The notes under the pieces are model-generated. The model ran no database searches, was not told the DNA's origin, and saw nothing but the letters and a program-made list of their open reading frames with translations. Below are positions 31,599 to 42,200 of a DNA stretch of 64,000 nucleotides, piece by piece. The stretch covers positions 248,001 through 312,000 of the forward strand of contig FJUW01000037.1 in the NCBI GenBank assembly GCA_900074885.1, read 5' to 3'. The stretch is from Rhynchosporium graminicola. Taxonomy: Eukaryota > Ascomycota > Leotiomycetes > Helotiales > Ploettnerulaceae. Numbering within the stretch: the first letter of the stretch is position 1; each line of letters begins with the position of its first letter. The position numbers and the translations under genes are program-made.

Positions 31599-32841
31599 GA
31601 AAGATTGGCCGAGAGTAGTGGCGTGGTGGTTTGCAGGAGGACAGTAGTTTCAAATCCGCGAAAATACCCCTTTTGTATAGTGCCATGATGCGACAGAATG
31701 ATATACCATCGGTGGTTTTCATACTTGGAGAATCTGTGACGCACAAATACGACTGATCGTTCCTTGTGTATTTCCAGGATTGATTCCAACAAATGATGTG
31801 GTCATACTTGATGCGCAGTCTTGACTCTAGACTGTACGCTACTCATTACCCGAGAAATGTAAACAAATATCAAGCTGATCCTGGCAATTTGTGATTTCCC
31901 GCATGCATTTTGTCCCGCCATTCTTCAAGCTCTTTATGAATATCTTGATGTGGTTGATAGTCATGGTACATTTGTACCAGTACTCGGAAGTGTTTGAAAG
32001 AGACCCAGACAGTCTCGAGGCGCTTGAATTCATTACGCTGGTGAGAAGACTATTAAGCGAGGAATGTCCGATCGTACTTTCGTACAAAGCTTATTAATCT
32101 CCTAGACCCTGGCTACGCAGAAGTCTTATTCTTTCGCCCTAAAATTGGCAGATAATCTCATTACAGCTTGATATCTATATTGAGATGTTACGGAGGTAGA
32201 CTTCACGATGGTAACCTTGAGCGTAGTTGTTCTGTTGTTCATTGCCTGTTGTACAGAAGCTTCTCGAATGTTCCAATTGAAAAGGACCCCGCCATAGCTC
32301 AACGTCACCGCCCAAATGGCGGGGAAAGCACTTCACAAGAACCTTGACAAGTGTGGCGTACAGCAGGAATCCCAGCCAGCATGATCCTTCAAATAGTTCG
32401 AGAGATTCCCATGATATTACAACCCAACTTTCAATTTTGAGACTTCGAGGCATTGGTCAATTGAACGTCCGCCAACAAAGGAGGCCACATCATTCGTCTG
32501 TTCTTCGATCGCGGGAATTGTTTGCGAACGTCCATCACACGATCAGCTGTTTCCATACCAATCTCTCTACATTTCCGCCATTCTTCGACTGGCTTACCTA
32601 CGAGCACAATATTCGAGATCCTTCTAATTGCTTCCAAGAGAGCTTGACCAGACTCACTTCAAGAAGAAGCTTTATTATCAAGTTGACACGCTCGGGGCTT
32701 AAGGGCTTCTTCCACAACAGTTATCCGTCCTCGAGAAACGTCCTTTCACGCCTGACAGTCTAGACACACCTCAAAGAAAGCCTGGTTATCCCCCAGGTCC
32801 TCGACTTCCCCACATAAATTCAACAGAACACATTCGCAATC
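31599..32841. other. Intergenic, Hsp40 promoter side
   Basis: 1.24 kb. Small open frames at 31891-32097 and 32344-32763 lack recognisable similarity and overlap promoter sequence, so I do not call them. It contains a strong heat-shock element (32255-32274). Confidence 0.6.
32255..32274. promoter_or_regulatory. Heat-shock element, four contiguous nGAAn units
   Basis: AGAAG-CTTCT-CGAAT-GTTCC: four perfect alternating 5-bp HSF units. It lies about 570 bp upstream of the Hsp40 start codon, consistent with heat-shock control of this chaperone gene. Confidence 0.75.
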
Positions 32842-34073
32842 ATGGTTGCAGAAACCAAACTCTACGATTACTTGGGCATCAAGCCCGAGGCTACGCAAGA
32901 TGAGATCAAGAAAGCATACAGGTAGGAATCCCACTGCTCTGTCATTGTCCTCACACAGCAATTAGCTTATATCCCTACAGAAAGATGGCATTGAAGCACC
33001 ACCCAGACAAGAACAAAGACAACCCAAGTTCAGCAGAGAAATTCAAAGAAGTATCCCAAGCCTACGAAATCCTCTCCGACCCCGAGAAGCGCACAACCTA
33101 CGATCAATACGGCCTTGATTTCATGATGCGCGGTGGTCCTCCACCTCCAGATCCCAGCGCTGGCGGAAATCCATACGCAGGTGCGGCAGGTGGCATGCCA
33201 GGTGGCTTCGACTTCGGCGGCGCCGGCATGCCTGGTGGAGGAGGCCGGAATTTCCATTATGAATTCAATACCGGCGGACCAAGCGGTGGTAGTGGAGGAT
33301 TCAGCTTTAGTAATCCCGATAGCATATTCTCGGAGTTCTTGCGCGGTCAGACAGGAATGGGAGGTGATGATTTTGCGGATATCTTCGGTGGTGGAGGAAT
33401 GCCTAGGTCAAGACAATCTGGCGGACGGACAAGGACAGCTCAATCGGGTGCTGAGACGGCGCGACAAAGAGCGATGACTCCCGAGGTTACGACAGTGGAG
33501 AGACCGCTGCCTTTGACGCTCGAGGAACTGTTCAAGGGCACGCATAAGAAGATGAAGATTAAGCGGAAGGCATTTGATGAGGTCACGGGCAAGAGAACGA
33601 CGCAGGACAAGGTGCTGGAGATGGATATCAAGCCAGGATTGAAGAAGGGGAGTAAGATCAAGTTCAAGGGTGTAGGAGATCAGGAGGAGGGAGGACAGCA
33701 GGATTTGCACTTTGTTGTAGAAGAGGTAAGTCATTCCGGGATTTTCTTGATGTCGAAATTTGGCTAACAATTCATGTAGAAACCACATCCACTTTTCACT
33801 CGTGACGGCGACGATATCCACCATACCGTAGACCTCGACCTCAAAGAAGCTCTCACCGGTTGGAAGCGCACCATAACTACCATCGACGGTAAGCAGATCC
33901 AACTCGACAAACCCGGCCCTACGCAACCAGGCAAGAAAGACGAGTATCCGAACTTAGGTATGCCTCTAAGCAAGAAGCCCGAGCAGAGGGGCAACTTCGT
34001 CATTACGTATAATGTTAAGTTCCCTGCGAGTCTTACGGTGGAGCAGAAGAGGAAGTTGAAGGAGATTTTGTAA
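32842..34073 (+). CDS. Class II (type B) Hsp40 / DnaJ co-chaperone, Sis1/Psi1-like
   Basis: Stimulates Hsp70 ATPase and delivers unfolded clients; cytosol/nucleus. Exons 32842-32921, 32981-33725 and 33780-34073 (introns 59 and 54 nt), 372 aa. The N-terminal J domain ([28 protein letters not shown] with the HPD triad) spans residues ~5-70. It is followed by a Gly/Phe/Met-rich linker ([20 protein letters not shown]) and two C-terminal beta-sandwich client domains ([19 protein letters not shown], ... [25 protein letters not shown]). There is no CxxCxGxG zinc region, so it is class II. The ATG sits 23 nt after TCAACAGAACAC in a clean context. Confidence 0.93.
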
Positions 34074-34731
34074 GGGCGATAATATCAGGGAGATGAAATA
34101 TGAATTGAGTTTGGACCTGAAACTGGAGGATATGGAGTTCTTAGCGAATGGTGCGTTTGTTGATGACAGCGTGCTTTGGCGCTTGAGGTTCTGGAGTTGG
34201 TGGTCGTTCGGTCCGTCTGATTCGTACAGGCGGGTGAATTGGGAAACGAAATTACGACATTCACATCGCCAGCAAAAGGGCTGGACGAGATAAGTACAGC
34301 TGTACATTCGTATATTCGAAAGCACGAGGCAGTCTTGTCGGTTTCCTCTTTCCGGTGTACATAGAGTTACAGGTATTTCTAAACCTTAATGATTTCATGC
34401 TCTCCCTTGCAATGATACGGGTGCATGACGGTAATGGGTTCATTCCACTTCATGATACTAAGACACTTCTCAACAAGATCAGTCGATTGACCCTCACACA
34501 GGCAACAATAGCACATTCGTCCGTGTTGTGCAATTGAATAGCAGTTTTTAACAAATGCAAGTCTCTGCAGCCAGACAAGGACTTGGATGGAAGATTTCGA
34601 TAACTACCATCACTCGGAGCTTTCTTCGATGATCGTGATATTAAATTTGTTCAATCATTCATCGTGGTTCTATCCACAAGAATTCATCTATCCTTTTTAA
34701 CAGTCATACCAATCGAACCCCCCCCCCAGAT
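34074..34731. other. Intergenic between convergent genes (Hsp40 and PGS1)
   Basis: 658 bp of shared 3' sequence with a run of ten C at 34718-34727. No gene seen. Confidence 0.6.
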
Positions 34732-36537
34732 CTACAAAGCCCCTCCAACCATCTTCACAATCCACATCGCAACTCTAACCTTAATACCCACCCTCCTCTC
34801 GACCTTAACAAAATCTTTCATACCCACCCTCTCCGCATACACTCCCAGATTGTCCCTCTCCTCCCCCAGCCTGCCCTTCAACCCCTCATCACTAGTGACA
34901 ATCACCGTCCCCACCTCCAGATCCAAACCATAACTCCTCTTCGTATAATTGCTACTCCCCACTACACTAATACTCGGATTCTTCTCGTCGTTCAAAGACA
35001 CCCACAGACCTTTAGCGTGATACGTCCAGCCATCTTTCTCGCCTACGGTGCCGTTGCGCCATTCTTTCAACGTGATGGCGTTTTCTCGTCCGGATTTTTG
35101 AGCGGCCTCTAGGAAACGACGAGAGAGCAACGTATAGGCCGCTGGGAGGAGACCGGAGACACCTTTGGAGCCGTAGAAACCGTTCGCCCAGGGTGAGGCG
35201 GTGATTACCGTGTTGTGTTGCGAGGTCGTGGAGAGGAGGAGTGAGATTAGTGATGGGTCCGGGTTGAAATAACCGGCTGTGAATGTCCAGGAAGAGGTGT
35301 TGAATGTGGGTTTGGAGAGCGTTTGAAGGATGCTTGTGATGGCGGGGAGTTCGGTTGAGGTGTCTGGGGAGAGGAGCTGGGTTAGTTGGGAGAGAGGGTA
35401 GACTGATGTGTTGTTTGCGGGATTGGCGGGGGACTGGGCAGATGTGTTGAGTGGCTGGATTAGGGATTTGAGCACGGTGGAGGATTGGGATATGTATTTT
35501 GCTGGGTTTGAAAGTGGTGATGGAGCGAGGTTTGAGGTTGGCCATTCGAGGGTGTAGCCAGCTGGTAGTTGGGCATCGGGTGTGACGAGAAAGCTGAGGC
35601 TCGACACTGCGTTGTGGATTTTGGAGAAGTATTCTGTTATCTCCTTGGAAGTAAAAATATGGTATCTGTCTTGACGGTTGGTGAAGTAGTCACTTGAGAG
35701 ATTTGCTCTGTTTCGGTCAGATCCAGCTATGACAACGGAATATTGGGTGTCTTACCCTGAGATGATGATCTCGTCGTCTACACCATACAGCTTCATATGT
35801 TGTAATCCCCATCCCTCGTTGATTCTTTTCGGAATATACTTCTTTCTCAAGCCCGTCAGATTCGGCGTGTGATACATCCGAATCTCGACTCTGTCCGGTC
35901 CAAACTCAGACACCAACGGAGCCAACAGCGATGCACACGAGGCCTCAGGAGATTCTCTTGTCCCTCTCAAAGCATCTGTCAAGATACTAAGCTTCAACCT
36001 AGGCTTTGCTCTTAAGGCTTGCTGCAGGGTAGATATCTAATGCACGGAATCAATGAATGGACCGAAGAAGAAAGACTTGTATTATTTACGAGCTCATGTT
36101 CTGTTTTCCCTATGTACAATGTAGATAGAAAAATTCGGTTCTCCGCTCCCAAGACCTTGACCTGTGATCATACCATCAGCACTCCCCATCTTCTGCATGT
36201 GTAGAGTTGGTATCAAGCGGACCTTAAGCGTCTCGTAGAATTCCGCCGGCGAACGCAAAATGTCTATCTGCGACCCTTGGATCTCGAACTTCGGCGCTAT
36301 TTTATCCAACTCGTTCATAAACGCTCCCAACATTGAAGCTTGAGATGGGGTGCTGGCGCTGGTTGCGAGGGAGGATGTGTAGGTCGAGTAACGTCGCTGT
36401 TTGAGGTGCAGAATCCTTGGGCGGCAGACTGGTATTCTACGGCTTGCTGCGCATCGAATATTACTTCTGATTATCATGGTCTCTGGCACAATCATTAAAT
36501 CCCCTGAAATGGCGTCGTTGTACTTGAAAATTAGCAA
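34732..36537 (-). CDS. PGS1: Phosphatidylglycerophosphate synthase (CDP-DAG:glycerol-3-P phosphatidyltransferase)
   Basis: Mitochondrial PLD-superfamily enzyme that makes phosphatidylglycerophosphate, the committed step to cardiolipin. Exons (minus): 36223-36537, 36090-36161, 35756-36036, 34732-35707; introns 61, 53 and 48 nt; 547 aa. First HKD motif HMKLYGVD (about 209-216); second HAK at YHAKGLWVSL; conserved FEIQGSQIDILRSPAEFYETLK, FLSTLYIGKTEHEL, DALRGTRESP, ISGANLSSDYFTNRQ and NYTKRSYGLDLE. The N-terminus is Arg/Ser-rich and acid-free from Met-21 (MIIRSNIRCAASRRIP), a good mitochondrial presequence, so the start may be 36477 rather than 36537. The first intron appears to begin GTCCGC, a weak donor. 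Confidence 0.9.
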
Positions 36538-36659
36538 GTGGTTGTAAGGTTGTTGTTTGACTTGGTCCGCTAGTATATTTTTAGTGGAGCCTCAATGCTT
36601 GTCTTCGACGACTTCAGCATATCACTCTCAACGGTTTGGCCTATGAAACTACCAACGCC

Positions 36660-37415
36660 ATGTCGACTATCTTCAGAACGTTGCGCAACTTGCGCAGAGC
36701 TGGCCTGAAGGTAGAATTCCATCTGCGTATATGCTGAAAGTACCTGCTGACATGGTATTTTCAGGATGCTCTGCATCAAATGCAGGTATGTCGAAACGCC
36801 CCTGCTTGAATCGCCACGGAACAGCTACTGATGGACGCCTTTCTGCTATAGCATATAGGTATTTGAACTCTCTAAATGGGGTCGGAATAGGAGCTTATGA
36901 GAATCCCAGGTGATACTAAGGCTGGAACGTTGATCGCTACCGATCGATACGGAAACAAATACTTCGAGAACCTGCAGGACGAATTGCCTTGTAAGCGTAG
37001 ACTGGCACACTTTCGCACAGCAGGGAACTGATGGGATTACAGTGAGAACGAGATGGGTGGATTACAAGGACTACGATTTTGATGTGTAAGTGCTGGGAAG
37101 GGAGACAAGGGAAGGATGTCATGTTAACCATGAGGCAGAACGCACATCGAGCCTGGATGGCACGCCTGGATGTCATACATGGTTGACAAGCCACCGACCG
37201 AAGACCCTATCTTGCAAACTAAAGTACGATCGTGGGAGTTGCCGGATCACCGACCAAATTTCACCATGACGAGGGGAGCGTTCAAGACTTATTCTACGTA
37301 AGATTCTCCCTCCTACTTATGTTGTGTACTTTTTGTCCGCGTGGAAGCTGATGTCTACGGTAGTGTCAAGCCAAAACTTAATGCTTGGACTCCAGTTGTT
37401 GCCCAGAGAGGATAG
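36660..37415 (+). CDS. NADH:ubiquinone oxidoreductase subunit NDUFA12 (B17.2)
   Basis: Accessory subunit of the peripheral arm of mitochondrial complex I. Seven exons in 756 bp: 36660-36710, 36765-36785 (21 nt), 36852-36858 (7 nt), 36910-36990, 37043-37085, 37139-37297, 37364-37415; total 137 aa. The micro-exons supply DALHQMQ and HIG, giving DALHQMQ-HIGDTKAGTL, which fits the family H-Q-M-Q-Y-I-G-D block. Then come ATDRYGNKYFEN, RTRWVDYKDYDFD, THIEPGWHAWMSYMVDKPP and YSTVKPKLNAWTPVV, the family C-terminus. All introns have GT..AG ends. Without the micro-exons the frame cannot be closed. Confidence 0.9.
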
Positions 37416-37764
37416 TTTTTAGGTGCTGCTATCGGTTGTACATATGTATTGGTTTTCATTGGAGTTCGTTTCGATGATATTCGTTCTTTCAATCGCTTCC
37501 GTGACGGCAAAGCAAATATCAAAGGCCCAGGATCCACATACTACAAAATCCTCGGCATTGGATCTAACCCAAGCTGCGCAAAGTCTAAGTCAGACACCCA
37601 CGGTCAAATCAAGGATCTCCAGCAAACTGTCCGCCATGCTTCAACTTGACAAATGTAGCCTTCGGGACATTTCCAATTCCCATGCGTCTCTTTCACCTTC
37701 TGGAGCTCCTCCACCAGCCTTTGCCAGTATGTCTTCGTGTAATCGAAATTCTTACTTTCGCTGG
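37416..37764. other. Intergenic between convergent NDUFA12 and 2EXR genes
   Basis: 349 bp. An open frame runs across it on the plus strand without similarity to anything I recognise; probably chance. Confidence 0.5.
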
Positions 37765-38861
37765 CTACCTCCTCCCCCGTTTTCCTCTTGTCTGTCTACG
37801 CGGAACCCCTTTCTCTCCCTCACCATCCACGCCCGATCGACCACTAGGTGTATCTGACTCAGCTTGAATATTCGCATCTCTATCCTCCAAAAGCGCCGGC
37901 ATGGCGTTCACCACTTGATTTTCTTTTGCCAGACCACCCTGATACTCAATCTCAGCAAATTCCACCATTCCTCTTTCAGGCTTATCCCATTCGACACAGC
38001 TACCACACTGCGTCAGCTCTCCAATTGTGTAAATGAATTCCTTGAGTCCTTTGAACTGGGAGATCGTGATTTGGCGATTAACGGTACCTTTTGGCCAATA
38101 CGACATCCACATGAGATTTTCTGTGATATATTAGTCGAGATCCTAATCTATGTAAAAGCCCAATGGTCATAAAGTCGAAACAAAATGAATGTCATATCAA
38201 TAGACGATTGAATGGGGAATACAACAGAATGAACGTCATCAATTGCACAAACGACATACCGAGCGCAATTCCCCTAATCCTTCCCATGACTTCCGCTCCT
38301 ACCCTCTCTTCCAATCCCAAGATATCAGATGACCAACACCACGCCGGGAAGAACAAGGTATCGATTTCCGGGTTGTAATACACATCTTGCTAGTTGCTCT
38401 CGGTAGGGAAGCGTTTCAAGATGCCTGCGAGAGCGACGGATCTCGCTTCTGAACTCACGCTCAGCCGCGATGGGAGAGGCGAAGGCGAGTAAAATTGCAT
38501 TGGCCTAAGGATTCTCGGGGTTTCTGAAGTTTCGTCATTATCTTCATCGTCATCGTTATCCTCGACCGAGGAAGACGATTTATCCTCATCTCCATGGTCC
38601 GGATCCTTGGCCTCATCCTGTGGATCTTCCTCAACTTTGTCCTCTTTCGCAATCTTTCCTGGCTCCTCGAGCGCATCGATGATAGGAAGAGCCTTTGATT
38701 TATTCTCGGGATCTGTACTCACATCCGCATTCACCTCTATGTCATCCTCCTCAGAGAGAACTGAAAGCACAGTTCCACAATGCGGGTTGCAACGCCAGAT
38801 TCCAAACAACAATGCGGATTTCCTTTGGAAGGAGGGAAAAGACAGGGAAGGAAGTCGTCAT
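37765..38861 (-). pseudogene. 2EXR-domain protein gene, apparently damaged
   Basis: The start ATG at 38861 opens MTTSFPVFSLLPKEIRIVVWNLAL, the usual 2EXR beginning (F-xx-LPxEIRxxxW). This frame stops after about 36 codons, but another frame continues (SVLSEEDDIEVNADV...) through an acidic insert to RLSVSSEARSVALAGILKRF. A TAG at 38390-38392 then interrupts the family block before QDVYYNPEIDTLFFPAWCW. A further intron, 38121-38259 (139 nt), would join RIRGIAL to ENLMWMSYWPKG. One frameshift and one in-frame stop suggest a pseudogene. Alternatively, an intron from a GTGAGT donor inside RLSVSS to the AG of that TAG would bypass the stop but lose a conserved helix. Function of 2EXR proteins is unknown. 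Confidence 0.65.
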
Positions 38862-39227
38862 TGTATTCGTTTCTTGCGCGGGAAGCCTTATTCTTCTGTG
38901 TTAATGAAAGAAAAAGACCGCTTCTTTCCTGATTGTAGGAGCACCCATGTGTTTTGGCGACTGAGCAATCTTACAGGCCTCTCTTAAGACAATTGTCGTA
39001 TCAGTTTAAGATCAACATGTCTTCTGTTCTAGCAAGAAGATGAAAAGCTGTATACCAAGGGCACGGGTAGTCACAGTGTCCTCGCTCAATCCTGTGCATT
39101 GGAACCTGCATATTCTTGTGTAATCAAATTTGTTCTCTTTCTTGGGCACAGGTTCGCTTCTACCTCTACAGGGTATCCGAACTCCTACTCCATACCTCAT
39201 CCTTCGTAAATCATTCCTCGTAAAGCA
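38862..39227. other. Intergenic, 2EXR gene 5' side and GCN2 3' side
   Basis: 366 bp; nothing recognised. Confidence 0.5.
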
Positions 39228-42200
39228 TCAAGCACCCAGGTCGTAGTAGATACATTTTCCTGTTCTGAAGTTGTAAATGAACGAGTTCCTGGTGATCTCC
39301 TTGTTTTGATGTGCCAGAGTATTCATCAAATCGTGTACCTCACCAAGATATCTCTTTTCCGCCGTCTGCACAGCTTGCATAATCTGTCTCCAGCTCTCAG
39401 GATCAGAGAGTCTTGTTCCACGGATCATCTCAATGACCTGATCGGTGGTCTCGATAGCTGCTATTGGGCCGTCAAGAAACTCGTGTACAATTGAGCCAGC
39501 TCGTGCTTGAGCTTGCTCGACAATGTTACGGCGATTCGACTTCTTGCTCTTTGTCCCTGCCACTAGAACTCGAACGTCTTGTTCGTGCTCCGACGGAGCA
39601 TCGGCTTGGCTGCTGTGGCGCTGGAGTCTCGTACGGTGATGAGTGCCGTTCTTCTGGTCTCGCTCTCGAATCTCGCTACTGAGCCAGGAGATGAGCTGGG
39701 TCAAGGGAATGTCAGCATCTTCTTTACGGTCCTGACTTCTGACTTTGAGGATAGAGTCTTGCTTAATAATGACAACCCAAGAGTGCTGATCATCACGGTA
39801 TTTGGAGAGCAGGTCTTCTGGCGATCGTGAGTCTCGAGCTAGTTCTGCGCTGATGTCGTTCCGCCAAAGAGTTTGAACGACTTCGATGCCAACACTTCGT
39901 AATATCGCAGCATCATGACTGGCAACGAGAACATCGCACTAAACAGTGTTAAGAATTGTTCTTGAAAGATGGTTTCCAGTACTTACTCGCTTTGTGTTCC
40001 AGATCCCGTGCACATCCTCCTCTGCCTTCTTTAGAAAGCCTTTGGCACTTGCTTTCGGAAGACGAGCCATCTTTTCCCAAGCTAAATTGAATCCAACAGC
40101 ATGCTTCGCCTCAGAGTGACTCCCAGTATTGTGACGATGTTCTCTGACTAACGAATCGTATCGTCCACCAGCAGCGAAGACATCTCGCACCTTGCGATCG
40201 AACAGACAAGAGAAAACCACACCTCCCTTACAGAACTTCTCATTCAAGCTGCCAAGTGGATTGATGTAGATCTTGCTGTGTATATCGAACCGTTTCGTGT
40301 ATTCTATCACATCGCGCAAATGAGCAATGGAGGAAGACGCCTTTTCAAAGGTATCGGTACCCTCAAAAAGAGTTTTCAATTTTGAGAATGCTTTGTTGGG
40401 AGTATCTAAGTCTGTTAGCAAACCATGGTCAGTAGCTCTGGACCAGATACTCACCACGGTAATCAAATCGTTGCAGGTCGTCAAGGCTAGGCGCAGACAC
40501 GCCGATAATGGGCGATCGGAGCTCCGTTCGAATCTTTTGCCAGCTCCAAGTACCAACATTGAGCTTGCTAAGAGTATCGGCGACAGGCTGGCGTATGCTA
40601 GGATCGATTCTGCAAAAATCGAAAATGAGGTCCAGGAGATCCGCATGGTTCAGGTGGAAACACATTTGACTTGCTGCAAGCGAAGGGAAATTACCGACAA
40701 TCTCATCTAGAACTTTGATGACTTCAGCTTCCTTGAGGGCCAAGTCCAAAGTGTCACTAGAAACGATATCGAAATCTACTTCGCCGAATGACAACGGCTG
40801 CCCACCAGATTGTCTATCTCGAAAGACTCGACCAAATGCGAACGATCGTTGAACGGGCGAGTCGTGCTTAGCAATAGCTCGCGCATGGGGTAGAGTGAGA
40901 TCGTAAGGCAGTTGCAGTAATGTTCCTCTCTCATCAAGTAGTTGAACTGCGTTCGACCCGTAGTGTCCGGAGCGTGGAAAAAGAACTGTTCGCGGTGTCT
41001 CCACTGCTCCATGGTGTCGGAAGATGGAAATCAACTTCTGCTTAACCAGACCTTGCAAAAGAAGGTCATTAGCGTTGTGGTTGACAACGCCCATCTCCCA
41101 AGCATAGTCTTTGGCCTGATTTGCTGGTGTAGTAAACAAGGCTTTCATCATCTTGTCATAATAGGGCGATTTAGAATCCGTGAGCCCTGCTATTGCCTGA
41201 CGAATCGTCTCATCCTCCATCTGAACAGGAAGTCTGCCGCTTTTGAGGAGCTCTGAGCTGGATAGCCGATCTTTTGGACTGTGGTTGAGGAGTGACAGTA
41301 CGATATCAGTCTGCATCGGTAGCTCGGAAGCATTGTACTCGGGTGGGAAAACTGTCTGTTTCTGTCTCAAGCCCTCGCCTACCCTTTGACGATCCATACC
41401 AGGTATAAGAGGTCGGAAACACATCTCGAAGAAGATGATACCAAGAGAGTACATGTCAACTTTGCTCGTATATGTCCCACCCACAGAAGATCTGACTTCA
41501 GGAGCAACATAAAATGCGGTCCCGATACTCCTTGTCATTTCACCACTCATCTGGGACGCAGCTGAAGATGATTTGTCGGCCATGGTGTACTGTCCACTCG
41601 TAGCGAGTCCGAAATCTCCGATTTTGACATTGGACGCAGCATCGATGAAGATGTTTTCGGGTTTAAGATCACGATGTACTACATTTAGTCCATGAATATG
41701 TGCTAAGCCTTCCAAGATCTGTCGGAATAGACGCCATATTTCTTCTTCGTCCTTTTTTAGACCTTGTCTGATGAGATCCCGGAGTGTCTTCTTCTCGCAA
41801 TATTCCATGGATATGTATAGAACTGTGCGGAAGGGCCGTTGAAAGCGTGAGCCAGATCTGGTGCGATTCAGAGCCTGCAAATAGTCAGTTGAAGAGCAAT
41901 AGACGTATAATATCGATACGCCATGTAGCTATTCGGATAGAGCTTGAGATGTGTAAACCATGAGAACTCGCTTACCAGATTTGTGCGCTGAAGTCCCGCT
42001 CCAGTCGGGCTCGCAACATCTGGATTAGTTGACTTGTCATCGTCATCAGTCTCATCCTCTGACTCGTCTGATACGCCGTCATAGCCAAATTCGACCTGTG
42101 GATAGCCAGTTGAGGACATGAAATCGAGACCGCCTGTACTGACTCCAAACTCGACGTTAGGACCGGTTCCTGGGGATACATCGCAAACGGAGTCCTCGCT

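Noticed and set aside
31891..32097. 68-codon plus-strand frame with a hydrophobic stretch
   Set aside because: No similarity and no supporting exon structure.
32344..32763. 139-codon plus-strand frame upstream of the Hsp40 gene
   Set aside because: No recognisable domain; lies in the promoter region.
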